Both the position numbers and the translations under genes were made by a program. A stretch of DNA of 64,000 nt from DASCQC01 sp036012865. GTDB lineage: Bacteria > Pseudomonadota > Gammaproteobacteria > Comchoanobacterales > Comchoanobacteraceae. Below the pieces are notes generated by a model. It was given only the letters and a program-made list of their open reading frames with translations. It did no database searches and was not told where the DNA came from. Below are positions 9,411-19,734 of the stretch, one piece after another (position 1 is the first letter of the stretch; the number at the start of each line of letters is the position of its first letter). The stretch is from assembly GCA_036012865.1 (NCBI GenBank), contig DASCQC010000016.1:62001-126000 (forward strand), written 5' to 3'.

Positions 9411-9731
9411 ATGAAACCTGATTACATGCTTAGTTTTTATGTGCCTGAGGATTCCTTGGATTCAGTTAAATCTGCTTTATTTGCTAAGGGTGCAGGGAAA
9501 ATAGGTTCCTATGATAGTTGTTGTTGGCAAGTTAAAGGGAGGGGGCAATTTCGACCGTTAGAAGGGTCAGTACCCTCGATTGGGAGTTTAAATCAAGTCG
9601 AATCAGTAACTGAGTGGAAGGTAGAGATTGTTTTGGAAAAAGCTATTTTGTCTGAAGTTATTGCAGCGCTGAAGGCTTCCCATCCTTATGAAACCCCAGC
9701 TTTTCAGGTAATTGAATTGGTGAGTGTATGA
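9411..9731 (+). CDS. NIF3/YqfO-like small domain protein
   Basis: A 106-residue standalone version of the YqfO/CutA-like ferredoxin-fold domain that is inserted in many NIF3 proteins. The family's closing motif HPYETPAFQVIEL is present at the C terminus, and the start (YMLSFYVPEDSLDSVKSALF) fits the beta-alpha-beta opening. GGAGGT at 9401-9406 places the start at ATG 9411, not the GTG at 9405. The stop overlaps the trkH ATG (ATGA). The biochemical role of the standalone domain is not established. Confidence 0.75.
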   Translation: MKPDYMLSFYVPEDSLDSVKSALFAKGAGKIGSYDSCCWQVKGRGQFRPLEGSVPSIGSLNQVESVTEWKVEIVLEKAILSEVIAALKASHPYETPAFQVIELVSV

Positions 9732-11140
9732 TAAAACTTAGGCATTTGGCATTTATTTTAGGTCCCATTTTAATGTTTTATAGTGCTACATTTTGTCTTC
9801 CTGCAGGGGTAGCTTTAATCTACGGAGAGCCGATTTATCTAGCTTTCTTATTTTCTGCGTTTGTAACCTTTATGTTAGGTTTTTCATTACACTATTTTGG
9901 TGTTTCTCCGGGGTTTTTCCGGACGCAAATGTCTTATTTTATAGTGGTGTTTGTTTGGGTGTTAGTAGGGTTATTATCAATGATTCCTTTTATCATCCTG
10001 GGGATAGGGTCATGGGTGGATTGTTTTTTTGAAGCCTTTTCAGGTTTAACAACTACGGGGGCAGAGGTTTTTTCTGATTTGGATACGTGGCCTTATGCTC
10101 TTCGTTGGTACCACCAACAGTTAGAATTTGTTGGAGGTTTAGGTATTATTACGGTTGCTGTTGTTTTAATTGCATTTACGGGATTGGAAAGTCAGAGCCT
10201 TTATCAAATAGAAACCAAAGAAACTAAATTGATGCCCCGTGTGGGTTCCACTGTTAGAGTGATGTTTATGATTTACTTTACATTGTTTTTATTTTGTTTG
10301 TTGGGTTATTATTTTGCAGGCATGACTATGTTTGAGTCTATGTGTGAAGCCATGACTACCGTTTCAACGGGAGGTTTTTCAATTTATTCTGATAACATGG
10401 CGCATTATCAAGATCTCTTTTGGGTGGGCCCTATGGCCTGTGTTGTTATGGTATTAAGTGCTTTAAGTTATCGGTTACACTATTACGCAATCATCGGGAG
10501 GTCATGTCGAGTCTATATACAGGATGAGGAAAATAAGAAATATTTATGGTTTACCTTGAGTGTCGTGGTCGGATTGGTTATGTTTGCACCTCATGATATA
10601 ACTTGGAAGGTCATTCAACAATTTATATCGATGATAACGACCACGGGTTATTCTTTTGATACTTATCTCGCTTGGCCTAATATGTTGCTGTTTATCTTTG
10701 TGTTGGTGAGTTTGGTTGGGGGGTGTTCGGGTTCAACCTCGGGAGGCATTCGAGTTTTACGTTTACTGTCCTGTTTGCGTGATGGACTAAGGTGTTTGAA
10801 GCAGATGATTCATCCTAAGGCGATACAAAATGTATCGATTAACCAGAAATCTGTTTCGGAGGCTGCGTTGGTTATGTTTAGGGGTTTTTTGGTTTTTTAT
10901 TTGATCAGTTGGGTTGCACTTCTATCAGTTCTTTTGCTTTTAGGGTTGGATTGGCAGACAGCCCTAGCTTCATTGGCAGCTTGTTTATCTAATACAGGGG
11001 CTGCTCTGGGATCTTTATCCAACGGTTATGGTCTATTATCCCCTTGTGTTAAATCTGCGTTGGTTGTTGCGATGGTGGTGGGCCGTGTTGAAATTATGGC
11101 GGTGTATGTGATTCTTTTGCCCTCTTATTGGAGAAGTTAA
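9728..11140 (+). CDS. trkH: Trk potassium uptake channel TrkH
   Basis: Polytopic inner-membrane K+ channel subunit, gated by TrkA, whose gene is also in this window (47542-48876). All four pore-loop repeats are visible with their glycine filters: TTTGAEV (~112), STGGFS (~218), TTTGYS (~301) and SNTGAALGS (~423). Length 470 is normal. Its start overlaps the NIF3-like gene by four bases, and its TAA is followed at once by the polA GTG, so the three are probably one transcript. Confidence 0.94.
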   Translation: MIKLRHLAFILGPILMFYSATFCLPAGVALIYGEPIYLAFLFSAFVTFMLGFSLHYFGVSPGFFRTQMSYFIVVFVWVLVGLLSMIPFIILGIGSWVDCFFEAFSGLTTTGAEVFSDLDTWPYALRWYHQQLEFVGGLGIITVAVVLIAFTGLESQSLYQIETKETKLMPRVGSTVRVMFMIYFTLFLFCLLGYYFAGMTMFESMCEAMTTVSTGGFSIYSDNMAHYQDLFWVGPMACVVMVLSALSYRLHYYAIIGRSCRVYIQDEENKKYLWFTLSVVVGLVMFAPHDITWKVIQQFISMITTTGYSFDTYLAWPNMLLFIFVLVSLVGGCSGSTSGGIRVLRLLSCLRDGLRCLKQMIHPKAIQNVSINQKSVSEAALVMFRGFLVFYLISWVALLSVLLLLGLDWQTALASLAACLSNTGAALGSLSNGYGLLSPCVKSALVVAMVVGRVEIMAVYVILLPSYWRS

Positions 11141-13783
11141 GTGGCCGATTTTATTTTAGTAGATGGTTCATATTATGTGTTTAGAGCCTTTCATGCTTTG
11201 CCCCCTTTATCGAATGATAGAGGAGAACCTACAGGGGTTATTTTCGGTGTGCTCAATATGTTGCGTAGAATGATTGTTGAGAACCCTCAATCTCAAATTA
11301 TTGTTGTGATGGACCCTAAGGGAAAAACATTCAGGCATGAGAATTATGCGGAGTATAAGGCCAACCGAGACGCAACCCCCGAAGAGATTGTTTTTCAGGT
11401 TCCTTTATTGTTAGAAGTGATTAAAGCCACGGGGTTGCCGGTGGTGGTTCAAGAGGGTTTTGAAGCAGATGATGTCATTGCTACGTTAGTAAGACAAGTG
11501 GCTGAAATAGACAAGGAGGTTGTGATTTGTTCGGGGGACAAAGACCTGGCTCAGTTAGTGACTGATAAAGTCACTTTATATGACAGCATGCGTCAGCGAA
11601 AAATGGGTCCAGGTGAGGTTTTTGATCGTTATGGGGTTAAGCCGTCACAGATTTTAGACTATTTAACTTTGATGGGGGACACTTCAGATAATATTCCGGG
11701 GGTTCCAAAAGTGGGCCCTAAGACAGCTGCAAAATGGTTAAGCCAGTACCAAACCATTGAGTCAATTATTGAGCATCAAGATGATATTAAGGGAAAAGTT
11801 GGAGAGTCTTTTCGAGAGCATGTTCATCAGTTAGGTTGGGTGAGGGATTTAATTAAATTGGAATATCATGTGAAAGAAGTCAATTTACAGGGTATTAAGT
11901 TTTTACCGCCGGACAATAAGGCGTTGCTGCATTGGTATCAACGTTTTGGTTTTCGGCTATGGATGAAAGAGATTGAAGACTCGGGCGATGAGGGTGTGTT
12001 GAAGGTGGAAATTATTGATGAGCCTAAGAAGTGGGGGAGTTTATTATCACGATTAAAGAAGGTCCAGCAGTTTGCATTTGATACAGAGACCACGGGTTTA
12101 GATATTCATACGTTAACATGTGTGGGCATGTCTTTTGCTTTAGAAAAATCGAAAGGGTACTATCTTCCGTTAGCACACAAAGAAGGAACACAGCTATCTT
12201 TTGACTTGATTAGAGAGGGGTTACAGGAGTTGTTTAAATCCCAAGACTTATCCGTGATTGGGCATAATTTGAAGTTTGATTATAAAGTTATGAAATCCAT
12301 GGGTATTGAAATCCATGCTCAGTTGTTAGATACCATGGTGGCCGCGTACGTTTTGGATAGTTCGCATACGAGTTATTCTTTAGATAATGTATCTAAGCGG
12401 TATTTGGGGCGTTCGACGACCTCTTATTCTGATTTAGTGCCCAAGGATCAAACCATGGCGGATGTTTCAATTGACCAGGCTGCGAATTATGCGGCTGAGG
12501 ACGCGGAGGTAGCGTGGTGTTTAGCCAAGGAGTTAAGTGTTTTACTAGAAAATAAACAATTAATGGAAGTTTTTAATGCTATTGATACCCCTTTAATTGA
12601 AGTGTTAGCTGAAATGGAATACATGGGGGTTCGTGTGGACTCTGCATTATTGATGCAGCAAAGTCATGAATTAGCATCTAGAATGGATTTTTTAGAGCAT
12701 CAAGTTCATTCATTTGCAGGCAAGGTTTTTAATGTACAATCTACCAAGCAGCTCAGAGAAGTTTTGTTTGGTGAGATGGCTTTACCTGTCATTGAAAAAA
12801 CACCTTCAGGCGTGCCTTCCACATCTGAATCAGTTTTACATGCTTTAGGCAAGGATTATGAGGTTCCAAAATTGATTTCAGAATATCGGCAATTGGCTAA
12901 ATTAAAGTCAACTTATGCTGATGGCCTTGTTCGTGAGATTAATACGAAAACTCAGCGGATTCATGGATCTTTCAATCAAGCGGTGACGATTACAGGCCGA
13001 TTATCATCCACTGAGCCTAATTTACAAAATATTCCCGTTCGAACTCAAGAGGGTAGAAAAATTAGAAAAGCCTTTATACCTCGCCCGGGCTACGTTTTAT
13101 TGGCCGCTGATTATTCACAAATAGAATTGCGTATTATGGCTCATTTTTCGAAAGATAAAGGTCTTTTGGAGGCCTTCTATCACGATCAAGATGTCCATCA
13201 ACGTACGGCAAGCGATGTTTTTTCTGTGCCCATGAACGAGGTCACACAAGGTCAGCGAAGACGGGCAAAGGCGATTAATTTTGGACTCATGTATGGGATG
13301 TCTGCGTTTGGGTTATCTAAGCAATTAAACATTACTATTGATGAGGCCAATGTTTATATTAAAGCTTATTTTGAGCGGTACCCTGGAGTTAAGGTGTTTA
13401 TGGATGTTTCACGTGAAACGGCTCGTTCCAAGGGGTACGTGGAAACTCTTTATGGAAGAAGGATGACATTGGCAGGGATTAATGATGACAATAGGGTGCG
13501 TAGGCAGGCAGCTGAAAGAGCTGCAGTTAATGCCCCTATGCAAGGAACAGCTGCCGATATTATTAAGAAAGCGATGATTAAAATTAACCGTGATATTCAG
13601 CATAGCCAGGATTCAGTTAATATGATTCTGCAGGTTCATGATGAATTGGTTTTTGAGATTCATGAGGATGTTCTACTAGCTTGGAAAGCGAGTATTTGTG
13701 ACTCTATGGAACAGGTTTGCCACTTGGATGTACCGCTTAAGGTTGATGTTGGGTACGGGGATAATTGGGATCAAGCCCATTGA
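11141..13783 (+). CDS. polA: DNA polymerase I
   Basis: Okazaki-fragment processing and repair polymerase. A 5'-nuclease domain occupies residues ~1-290 (HENYAEYKANRD, EADDVIATL, GDKDLAQLV). A proofreading 3'-5' exonuclease domain with intact FDTETTG (DxE) is at ~313. The family A polymerase domain has DYSQIELR (~650) and QVHDELVFE near the end. At 880 residues it is full length. The start is GTG directly after the trkH TAA with no spacing, which suggests translational coupling to trkH. Confidence 0.97.
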   Translation: MADFILVDGSYYVFRAFHALPPLSNDRGEPTGVIFGVLNMLRRMIVENPQSQIIVVMDPKGKTFRHENYAEYKANRDATPEEIVFQVPLLLEVIKATGLPVVVQEGFEADDVIATLVRQVAEIDKEVVICSGDKDLAQLVTDKVTLYDSMRQRKMGPGEVFDRYGVKPSQILDYLTLMGDTSDNIPGVPKVGPKTAAKWLSQYQTIESIIEHQDDIKGKVGESFREHVHQLGWVRDLIKLEYHVKEVNLQGIKFLPPDNKALLHWYQRFGFRLWMKEIEDSGDEGVLKVEIIDEPKKWGSLLSRLKKVQQFAFDTETTGLDIHTLTCVGMSFALEKSKGYYLPLAHKEGTQLSFDLIREGLQELFKSQDLSVIGHNLKFDYKVMKSMGIEIHAQLLDTMVAAYVLDSSHTSYSLDNVSKRYLGRSTTSYSDLVPKDQTMADVSIDQAANYAAEDAEVAWCLAKELSVLLENKQLMEVFNAIDTPLIEVLAEMEYMGVRVDSALLMQQSHELASRMDFLEHQVHSFAGKVFNVQSTKQLREVLFGEMALPVIEKTPSGVPSTSESVLHALGKDYEVPKLISEYRQLAKLKSTYADGLVREINTKTQRIHGSFNQAVTITGRLSSTEPNLQNIPVRTQEGRKIRKAFIPRPGYVLLAADYSQIELRIMAHFSKDKGLLEAFYHDQDVHQRTASDVFSVPMNEVTQGQRRRAKAINFGLMYGMSAFGLSKQLNITIDEANVYIKAYFERYPGVKVFMDVSRETARSKGYVETLYGRRMTLAGINDDNRVRRQAAERAAVNAPMQGTAADIIKKAMIKINRDIQHSQDSVNMILQVHDELVFEIHEDVLLAWKASICDSMEQVCHLDVPLKVDVGYGDNWDQAH

Positions 13784-13795
13784 TACTCAGCATTA

Positions 13796-14470
13796 TTATG
13801 TTACTGCTCGATGGAGTTCGCTAACTTTATCCTTGATTTTTCCGCAAATACCTAAAAGGTATTGATCCATGTTATCATTCTCTTTTGCATCAATCATCAG
13901 TATTGGACAAGGGGCATGACTTTTTATAAATGACTCATACAGTGTATTTAAGTAATCGATGTATTCTTTTTCGATAGATTTTTCACTGTCTCTTCCGCGT
14001 TTGGCAATCCTGTTCATTAGTGTTGGGGTGTCTGCTTGTAAATAAACAAGAATATTTGGTTTGTTTATTTTATCAAGCATCAGTTCATACGTTCGTTGGT
14101 ATACGCCGTACTCTTGTTCAGATAAGTGTTTGAGCATTTTTTGAGCTTTTCCAAAAATGTGGAAATCTTCATAAATGGTTCTATCTTCTAGCACAATGCC
14201 ACTAACTTTTTGAATTTTACTTTGTCTTTTAAGCCGGGCATTCAAAAATTCAATTTGTGCTGTGAAAGCATGTTTAACAGGGTCCTTATAAAAGGCATCT
14301 AGAACTTTGGGGTCAAATTCTTCTGGGAATACATACAAGTTTTTTTCTAATTCATATGAATTGCACATAGATAGTAAAATCTCTTTCAATGGCGATTTTT
14401 CGAGCGCTTCAATCAAGGTTGATTTTCCAACACCAATATTACCAATAATTGCAATTCTAAGATTCTTCAT
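13796..14470 (-). CDS. Deoxynucleoside kinase (dCK/dGK/dAK family)
   Basis: Phosphorylates salvaged deoxynucleosides. The P-loop is GNIGVGKST at the N terminus. A DRTIYED segment matches the DRS-type motif that binds the deoxyribose and catalyses transfer, and RIAKRGRDSE supplies the arginine-rich lid. Length 224 fits the family. I start at ATG 14470, with AAGGGAAG just upstream, rather than seven codons earlier. It is convergent with polA (12-base gap). Which base it prefers cannot be told from sequence alone. Salvage fits growth on host nucleosides, but that is inference. Confidence 0.85.
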   Translation of the reverse strand: MKNLRIAIIGNIGVGKSTLIEALEKSPLKEILLSMCNSYELEKNLYVFPEEFDPKVLDAFYKDPVKHAFTAQIEFLNARLKRQSKIQKVSGIVLEDRTIYEDFHIFGKAQKMLKHLSEQEYGVYQRTYELMLDKINKPNILVYLQADTPTLMNRIAKRGRDSEKSIEKEYIDYLNTLYESFIKSHAPCPILMIDAKENDNMDQYLLGICGKIKDKVSELHRAVT

Positions 14471-14614
14471 AACTTCCCTTAATGTTAACAAGCTAAATTA
14501 ACAATTAAGCTAAATTATGTAAACGAATGATTTCTTTAAATTGTAATATTATTCATTATCATTTGCATAGAGTTCTTTTTCTCTAAGGGGTTGCCAAGAC
14601 CTTTTCTTATATTT

Positions 14615-16429
14615 TTAGGAGACTTTCTTTTTCTTGGGTGAGGTGCAAATTTCTCGCCCTACGATTTTCCTTTTTGGGCTAAGTTTTTTCTTAACTTTAG
14701 GTTCGATGGTAGGTCTTGCGTAGAAAATACTGTGTTGAATGAGATGCTGTGTAGAGTGTTTACGTTTTCTTTGAGAGCTATTGAGTGTGGCGGTAGCAAT
14801 GGTAAAACTTCTCGCTTCATTGGTTCTGATGTGATTTCCAAGGCAAGTGCTGATGCCTAGTTCTCCCCCTGATATCTGACTTTTTATAATCATTTGGTAC
14901 GGGCCAAAGTACTGGATTAGTTGAGCTGCTGTTGTTTGATAAAACCTGGCAATATGATCCATATCAAATATACTTCCAGCCATGGTTAATGTTCTTTTTT
15001 GCGGGTTTAGAATGCACTCCTCTTTGGGTAATTGATGCCAGGGTAGGTTAAACTCGGGGTGTTGTTGTAAAAAGCGCCTAATGTCAAAAGAGGCTAATAG
15101 GGTTGATGTTGTCACGCCATAGGTGAGAGCAAAAATATCTAAGTTATGGACAGCATAGGTGTCATTTTTCATTAAGGCTATGGTGCGATCTTCTCGATCA
15201 ATATTAATCTTCTCTGTCGGTAATTGCGTAAAGTGAGTGTCATAAGCAGGGTGGTTGTTTTTTAATCGTTTTAGTTGCTGTATGGAGGGTGTGTAGGTGT
15301 TGAAAAAAGAGGCAAGAATATTATTGTTCTTCATATCAACGCTTGCAAAGTAACAGGTGCTTATAACTTCATGATTATCTTCGGCTCCATGGATTAAAAC
15401 CCATTGACATAGCTCGATGTTTTTAGATTGAGTGGCTAAGACAAGTATGTTGGGGTAACTTAAATAATATAGGGGATAAAACTTAGCAATCAAACCATGA
15501 AATGGAGATGAAATACTCAGATTAGCTTGGTTTGCTTTTACTGTTTCTAGGTATTGACTAAGTTCTTTGTGAGAGGATAATCTTGCTCCCCTGCTCAATA
15601 GCAAGCGATATGTTTTGAGATTTCCCGCTTTGACGGCCTGAAGTAACGGAGTCATCAGGTTGATATCATAGCTTGAGGGGTTAGCTCCTTGAGAGAGCAG
15701 CCAGTCACACAGAACCAGTTCTTGGTGAATTTCTTGGGGTGAGCGTTGATCGAATGGGTCCTCTGAAACAGCATAATGGAGTGCTGTTTTTAGGCGTTCG
15801 TCTTCATCATTAATCTTGACCCCGGAGGGGTATTTTAAAAGTTGTTGGCAGGCATGAAGGTTGCGTGTTTTTACCGCTAGGTGGAGTGCAGATTGGTGCT
15901 GGGAATTGGGGATGGAGATGGCATGTTTCTTGAGTAGAATATTAACAAGGACAAGGTTCTTATTCTTAATCGCCATGAGCAAAATGCTACCATTTAATGG
16001 GTGAGGTAGGTTGATATTGAAATTATATTGTATGAAGTGAAGACAAAGGTCCGTAAGGTTTTTTTGAGCGGCTATGTGAAGTGCATTTTCCTCAGGTTTG
16101 ATAGGTTTTTTTGAACTTAAAGGCAATGAGTTTAGATCGACATAATTATTTTTTAAGAGCCATTTGCAGATGTGTGTTCTTCCGTATTGAGCCATGTAAT
16201 TCAGTAGAGGTTGTGAAGATAGTGGAGACCTTTCCAATGGGTCTGCGCCCAGTGATATAAGGTATTGAGTAAAAGCTATATCAATATGATGGTTTTTAGC
16301 AGCAAGAATAAGAGGAGGGGTGCTGTTGATTGTTTTGATTTCACTTAGAATATACCCCAGGTCAATAAGGTTTCTTACCATGCTTAGATCGTCATTTTCA
16401 AGAGCTCTAACGAGGGAGTAATAGGTCAT
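14615..16429 (-). CDS. Ankyrin-repeat protein with LysM-like pair and basic nuclear-type tail
   Basis: Residues ~1-370 are ankyrin repeats (for example TPPLILAAKNHH, ENALHIAAQKNL, QSALHLAVKTRN, TALHYAVSED, TPLLQAVKAGN). Two related ~45-residue units follow at ~403-448 and ~467-508; both open LPxEE/K, have an R-T-I/L strand, and end in a helix pair (LTYGVTTSTLLASF, ARFYQTTAAQLIQYF) resembling degenerate LysM. The tail has three basic clusters: RKRK (554-557), KKK...PKRK (580-588) and PKKKKV (598-603), the last like the SV40 nuclear import signal PKKKRKV. I start at ATG 16429; a TTG five codons earlier is open. No signal peptide. A secreted, host-nucleus-targeted effector is a reasonable inference, not shown. 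Confidence 0.85.
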   Translation of the reverse strand: MTYYSLVRALENDDLSMVRNLIDLGYILSEIKTINSTPPLILAAKNHHIDIAFTQYLISLGADPLERSPLSSQPLLNYMAQYGRTHICKWLLKNNYVDLNSLPLSSKKPIKPEENALHIAAQKNLTDLCLHFIQYNFNINLPHPLNGSILLMAIKNKNLVLVNILLKKHAISIPNSQHQSALHLAVKTRNLHACQQLLKYPSGVKINDEDERLKTALHYAVSEDPFDQRSPQEIHQELVLCDWLLSQGANPSSYDINLMTPLLQAVKAGNLKTYRLLLSRGARLSSHKELSQYLETVKANQANLSISSPFHGLIAKFYPLYYLSYPNILVLATQSKNIELCQWVLIHGAEDNHEVISTCYFASVDMKNNNILASFFNTYTPSIQQLKRLKNNHPAYDTHFTQLPTEKINIDREDRTIALMKNDTYAVHNLDIFALTYGVTTSTLLASFDIRRFLQQHPEFNLPWHQLPKEECILNPQKRTLTMAGSIFDMDHIARFYQTTAAQLIQYFGPYQMIIKSQISGGELGISTCLGNHIRTNEARSFTIATATLNSSQRKRKHSTQHLIQHSIFYARPTIEPKVKKKLSPKRKIVGREICTSPKKKKVS

Positions 16430-16690
16430 ATTTAGGGCAAGCAAAATACTTATTGTATCGTTTGCAGTGTTTTGTGTCTATGCTTGCCCCGCTCTTTTTA
16501 GCCGTCTCCTGGGTATAACTAGTAGGGGGGGTGAGAGATCAATCATAATGACCTAATGAGAGGCAAATAACGGCCGATCATTTTTTATTGGTTAAATGAG
16601 TTTAATGTATCGTCAATTTAGCTTAAGATTGCTTTGTTTGTTAGTTTATTTTTGATGGTTTTTTATGCATAATAAACGAGCTATCATTAA

Positions 16691-18691
16691 ATGAGTTTTG
16701 CTGTGAGTCACAAAGATTTAGCCAATGCTATTCGTTTTCTTGCTATCGATGCTGTTGAGGCAGCCGGATCTGGGCATCCGGGTATGCCAATGGGGATGGC
16801 TGATATTGCGGTTGTCTTATTTAAGCAGGTTATGAAGTTTGACCCTGCGAACCCAACCTGGGTTAATAGAGATCGACTGGTTGTTTCCAACGGTCATGGA
16901 AGCATGTTGCTTTATGCTGCCTTACATCTGGCAGGTTACCCCATATCCATCGATAACATTAAACAATTTAGGCAGTTAGGTTCACCGTGTTGTGGCCACC
17001 CTGAACTGGACCAGTCTTTGGGCATAGAGACAACAACAGGGCCTTTGGGGCAGGGTTTCGCCAATGCTGTTGGGTTGGCTATTGCCAGTAAGATGGCGGG
17101 GGCTGAATTTGAAAGCCAGCAGAATCCGCTGATTGATTATCATGTTTTTGCTTTGGTGGGTGATGGTTGTATGATGGAAGGTGTCGCTTCTGAGGCAGCT
17201 TCTTTAGCCGGCACGTTAGAACTATCGGCTCTGACGGTTTTATGGGACGATAATGGAATTTCTATTGATGGAGAAACTCAAGGTTGGTTTACAGAATCTG
17301 TTCCTCAACGTTTTGAGGCTTATGGGTGGAATGTTAAAAAAATTGATGGCCATGACCCTGAAGCCATTGCTGAAGCTTTAGCTTGGGCAAAGACTACGCA
17401 GGGACCTACGTTGATTGCTTGTAAGACACATATTGGATACGGTTCAAAGGTTCAAGATACAGCAAAAGCTCATGGATCACCGCTCGGAAGTGAGGGTGTT
17501 CAAGCTGTTCGTCATAAGCTTAAGTGGACTCATCAACCTTTCGTTATTCCAGAATCCATTTATGCAGCATGGTCTTGTCAGGATAAGGGGCGGCAGTATT
17601 ATCAGGAATGGCATGAGAGGTGGGAGCAATTCAGGCAGCAAAAACCAGGTTTAGCTCAAGAATTAGAAAGAAGAGGACGGGGTGAAGAACACCTTGATTG
17701 GAATAAACTTAAGCAGAGGTGTCTTCTGGCTATTCAAGATGAACCCCAATGGGCCACTCGACAATGTTCGAACTGGGTGATTGATCAATGGCATGACTTG
17801 TTGCCAGAATGGGTTGGTGGATCTGCTGATTTGACGGGCTCCAATTTAACTCAGAGCAAAGCAGTTTCAGTGTTTACTGCCAAAAATAGTAAAGGCAGAT
17901 ACCTTCATTACGGTGTTCGAGAATTTGCGATGATGGCCATTGCAAATGGGCTTTCCTTATCAGGACTATTCAGGCCTTTTTGTGGAACTTTTTTGACGTT
18001 TTCAGACTATGGTCGAAATGCCATACGAATGGCGGCTATGATGAAGCTTCCAGTAACCTATGTGTTAACACATGACTCGATTGGTTTGGGGGAGGATGGG
18101 CCAACACATCAACCGATTGAGCATGTCAGTAGTTTGCGGCTGATCCCAGATTTGGATGTGTGGAGACCAGCAGATTTGGCAGAAACTTGGGTTGCTTGGC
18201 AATCAGCGATTCAGCGTACAGGGGCAACGGCCTTGGCACTATCTCGGCAGGGGTTGCCGACGCTTAGCAAAGCACCCGATTTTGATGCTATAAGCCGGGG
18301 GGCTTATGTTGTTTGGGAGTCAAGTCCTCGTTTTGACTGTATGATTTTGGCAACAGGTTCTGAGGTTCATCTAGGCGTAGAGGTCGCTAAAAAACTATGC
18401 AGGGAAGACTTCCATGTTAGGGTGGTTTCAATGCCTTGTTGGGAAAGTTTTAAACGCCAACCTCAACCCTATAGGCAGCATGTTTTACCTGAGGGGGTTT
18501 CCTTTCGAGTAGCGATTGAGGCAGGCAGTTCTGGTTTGTGGCATGAATGGGTGGGTTCAAAAGGTATGATATTTGCGTTGGATGACTATGGGTGCTCTGC
18601 ACCTGCCTCCAAGGTCTATCAATTTTTTGGGTTGACGGTGAATGAAATTTTTTCAAAGATAAGAGATAAATCTGTAAATTTTCAAAAGTAA
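16691..18691 (+). CDS. tkt: Transketolase
   Basis: Thiamine-diphosphate enzyme moving two-carbon units in the non-oxidative pentose phosphate pathway. The N-terminal HPGMPMG and TTTGPLGQG, the ThDP/Mg site GDGCMMEG, and the C-terminal half with [14 protein letters not shown] are all present. Length 666 is full. It opens a + strand block of carbon-metabolism genes, and the gap gene follows after 14 bases. Ribose-5-phosphate isomerase (rpiA) lies at the end of the block. Confidence 0.97.
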   Translation: MSFAVSHKDLANAIRFLAIDAVEAAGSGHPGMPMGMADIAVVLFKQVMKFDPANPTWVNRDRLVVSNGHGSMLLYAALHLAGYPISIDNIKQFRQLGSPCCGHPELDQSLGIETTTGPLGQGFANAVGLAIASKMAGAEFESQQNPLIDYHVFALVGDGCMMEGVASEAASLAGTLELSALTVLWDDNGISIDGETQGWFTESVPQRFEAYGWNVKKIDGHDPEAIAEALAWAKTTQGPTLIACKTHIGYGSKVQDTAKAHGSPLGSEGVQAVRHKLKWTHQPFVIPESIYAAWSCQDKGRQYYQEWHERWEQFRQQKPGLAQELERRGRGEEHLDWNKLKQRCLLAIQDEPQWATRQCSNWVIDQWHDLLPEWVGGSADLTGSNLTQSKAVSVFTAKNSKGRYLHYGVREFAMMAIANGLSLSGLFRPFCGTFLTFSDYGRNAIRMAAMMKLPVTYVLTHDSIGLGEDGPTHQPIEHVSSLRLIPDLDVWRPADLAETWVAWQSAIQRTGATALALSRQGLPTLSKAPDFDAISRGAYVVWESSPRFDCMILATGSEVHLGVEVAKKLCREDFHVRVVSMPCWESFKRQPQPYRQHVLPEGVSFRVAIEAGSSGLWHEWVGSKGMIFALDDYGCSAPASKVYQFFGLTVNEIFSKIRDKSVNFQK

Positions 18692-18705
18692 GTAAAGGAG
18701 ATGGT

Positions 18706-19734
18706 ATGAAAACACGAATAGCTATTAATGGTTTTGGTCGGATTGGTCGAGGTATTGTAAGGGCGTTGTTTAGCAAGCCCAATACAAGGTTTGAACTGGT
18801 GGCCATCAACGATCTTTACCCGATTGAAACGCTGGCTCATTTATTGAAATATGACAGTGTTCATGGCAGGGCTCCCTTTGAGGTTAATATTGAAGGTGAT
18901 TTATTGGTTGTTAATGGTCATAAAGTAGAAGTTACGGCGATTAGGGAGCTTAATTCATTGCCATGGGCCCAACATGAAGTAGATGTGGTCTTTGAGTGCA
19001 CGGGGCTATTTGCATCTAAACCTAAAGCCAAAGGGCATTTGCAAGCGGGGGCTAAAAAAGTGATTATTTCTGCCCCAGCAAAAGAAGTGGATGCTACCAT
19101 CGTTTATGGGGTTAATCACCATGTTTTAACGGCTGAGCATTCAATTATTTCAAATGCTTCATGCACGACCAACTGCTTAGCCCCAGTGGTTGCACCCATT
19201 CATCGGAAGTTTGGTATAGAATCAGGTTTGATGACGACAGTGCATGCTTATACGAATGATCAAAGTTTAACAGATGCTGCTCATTCAGATTTAAGAAGAG
19301 CAAGGGCGGCTGCTTTATCCATGATTCCTACAAAAACAGGTGCGGCGGCAGCCATCGGGTTAGTTATTCCTGAACTTAAAGGAAAATTAGATGGTCTGGC
19401 TATTCGTGTGCCAACCGCTAATGTTTCTATGGTTGATGTGACCTTGCAATTGTGTCATGACGCGACAGTTGAGAGTGTTAATGAAGTATTAATTAAGGCA
19501 AGTAAAGGAGAGTATGCAGGGGTTTTAGCTATTAATACTGACCCTTTAGTTTCCATTGATTTTAATCAGCATCCTGCCTCAAGTATTGCTGATTTACATC
19601 AAACACGTTTAATAGGAAGAACGCTTAAAGTGATGAGCTGGTATGACAATGAATGGGGTTTTTCTAACAGGATGCTGGATACTGCTCATGCCCTCATGAT
19701 GGCTCAATATTCTGAGGTGAACCGTGCACCTTGA
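18706..19734 (+). CDS. gap: Glyceraldehyde-3-phosphate dehydrogenase
   Basis: Glycolytic/gluconeogenic oxidation of glyceraldehyde-3-phosphate. The NAD site is [10 protein letters not shown] at the N terminus, and the catalytic Cys lies in [12 protein letters not shown] (~150). The C-terminal SWYDNEWGF is present. Length 342 is normal. AAAGGAGA precedes the ATG. The coding end overlaps the pgk GTG start by 11 bases, so the pair is translationally linked. Confidence 0.97.
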   Translation: MKTRIAINGFGRIGRGIVRALFSKPNTRFELVAINDLYPIETLAHLLKYDSVHGRAPFEVNIEGDLLVVNGHKVEVTAIRELNSLPWAQHEVDVVFECTGLFASKPKAKGHLQAGAKKVIISAPAKEVDATIVYGVNHHVLTAEHSIISNASCTTNCLAPVVAPIHRKFGIESGLMTTVHAYTNDQSLTDAAHSDLRRARAAALSMIPTKTGAAAAIGLVIPELKGKLDGLAIRVPTANVSMVDVTLQLCHDATVESVNEVLIKASKGEYAGVLAINTDPLVSIDFNQHPASSIADLHQTRLIGRTLKVMSWYDNEWGFSNRMLDTAHALMMAQYSEVNRAP

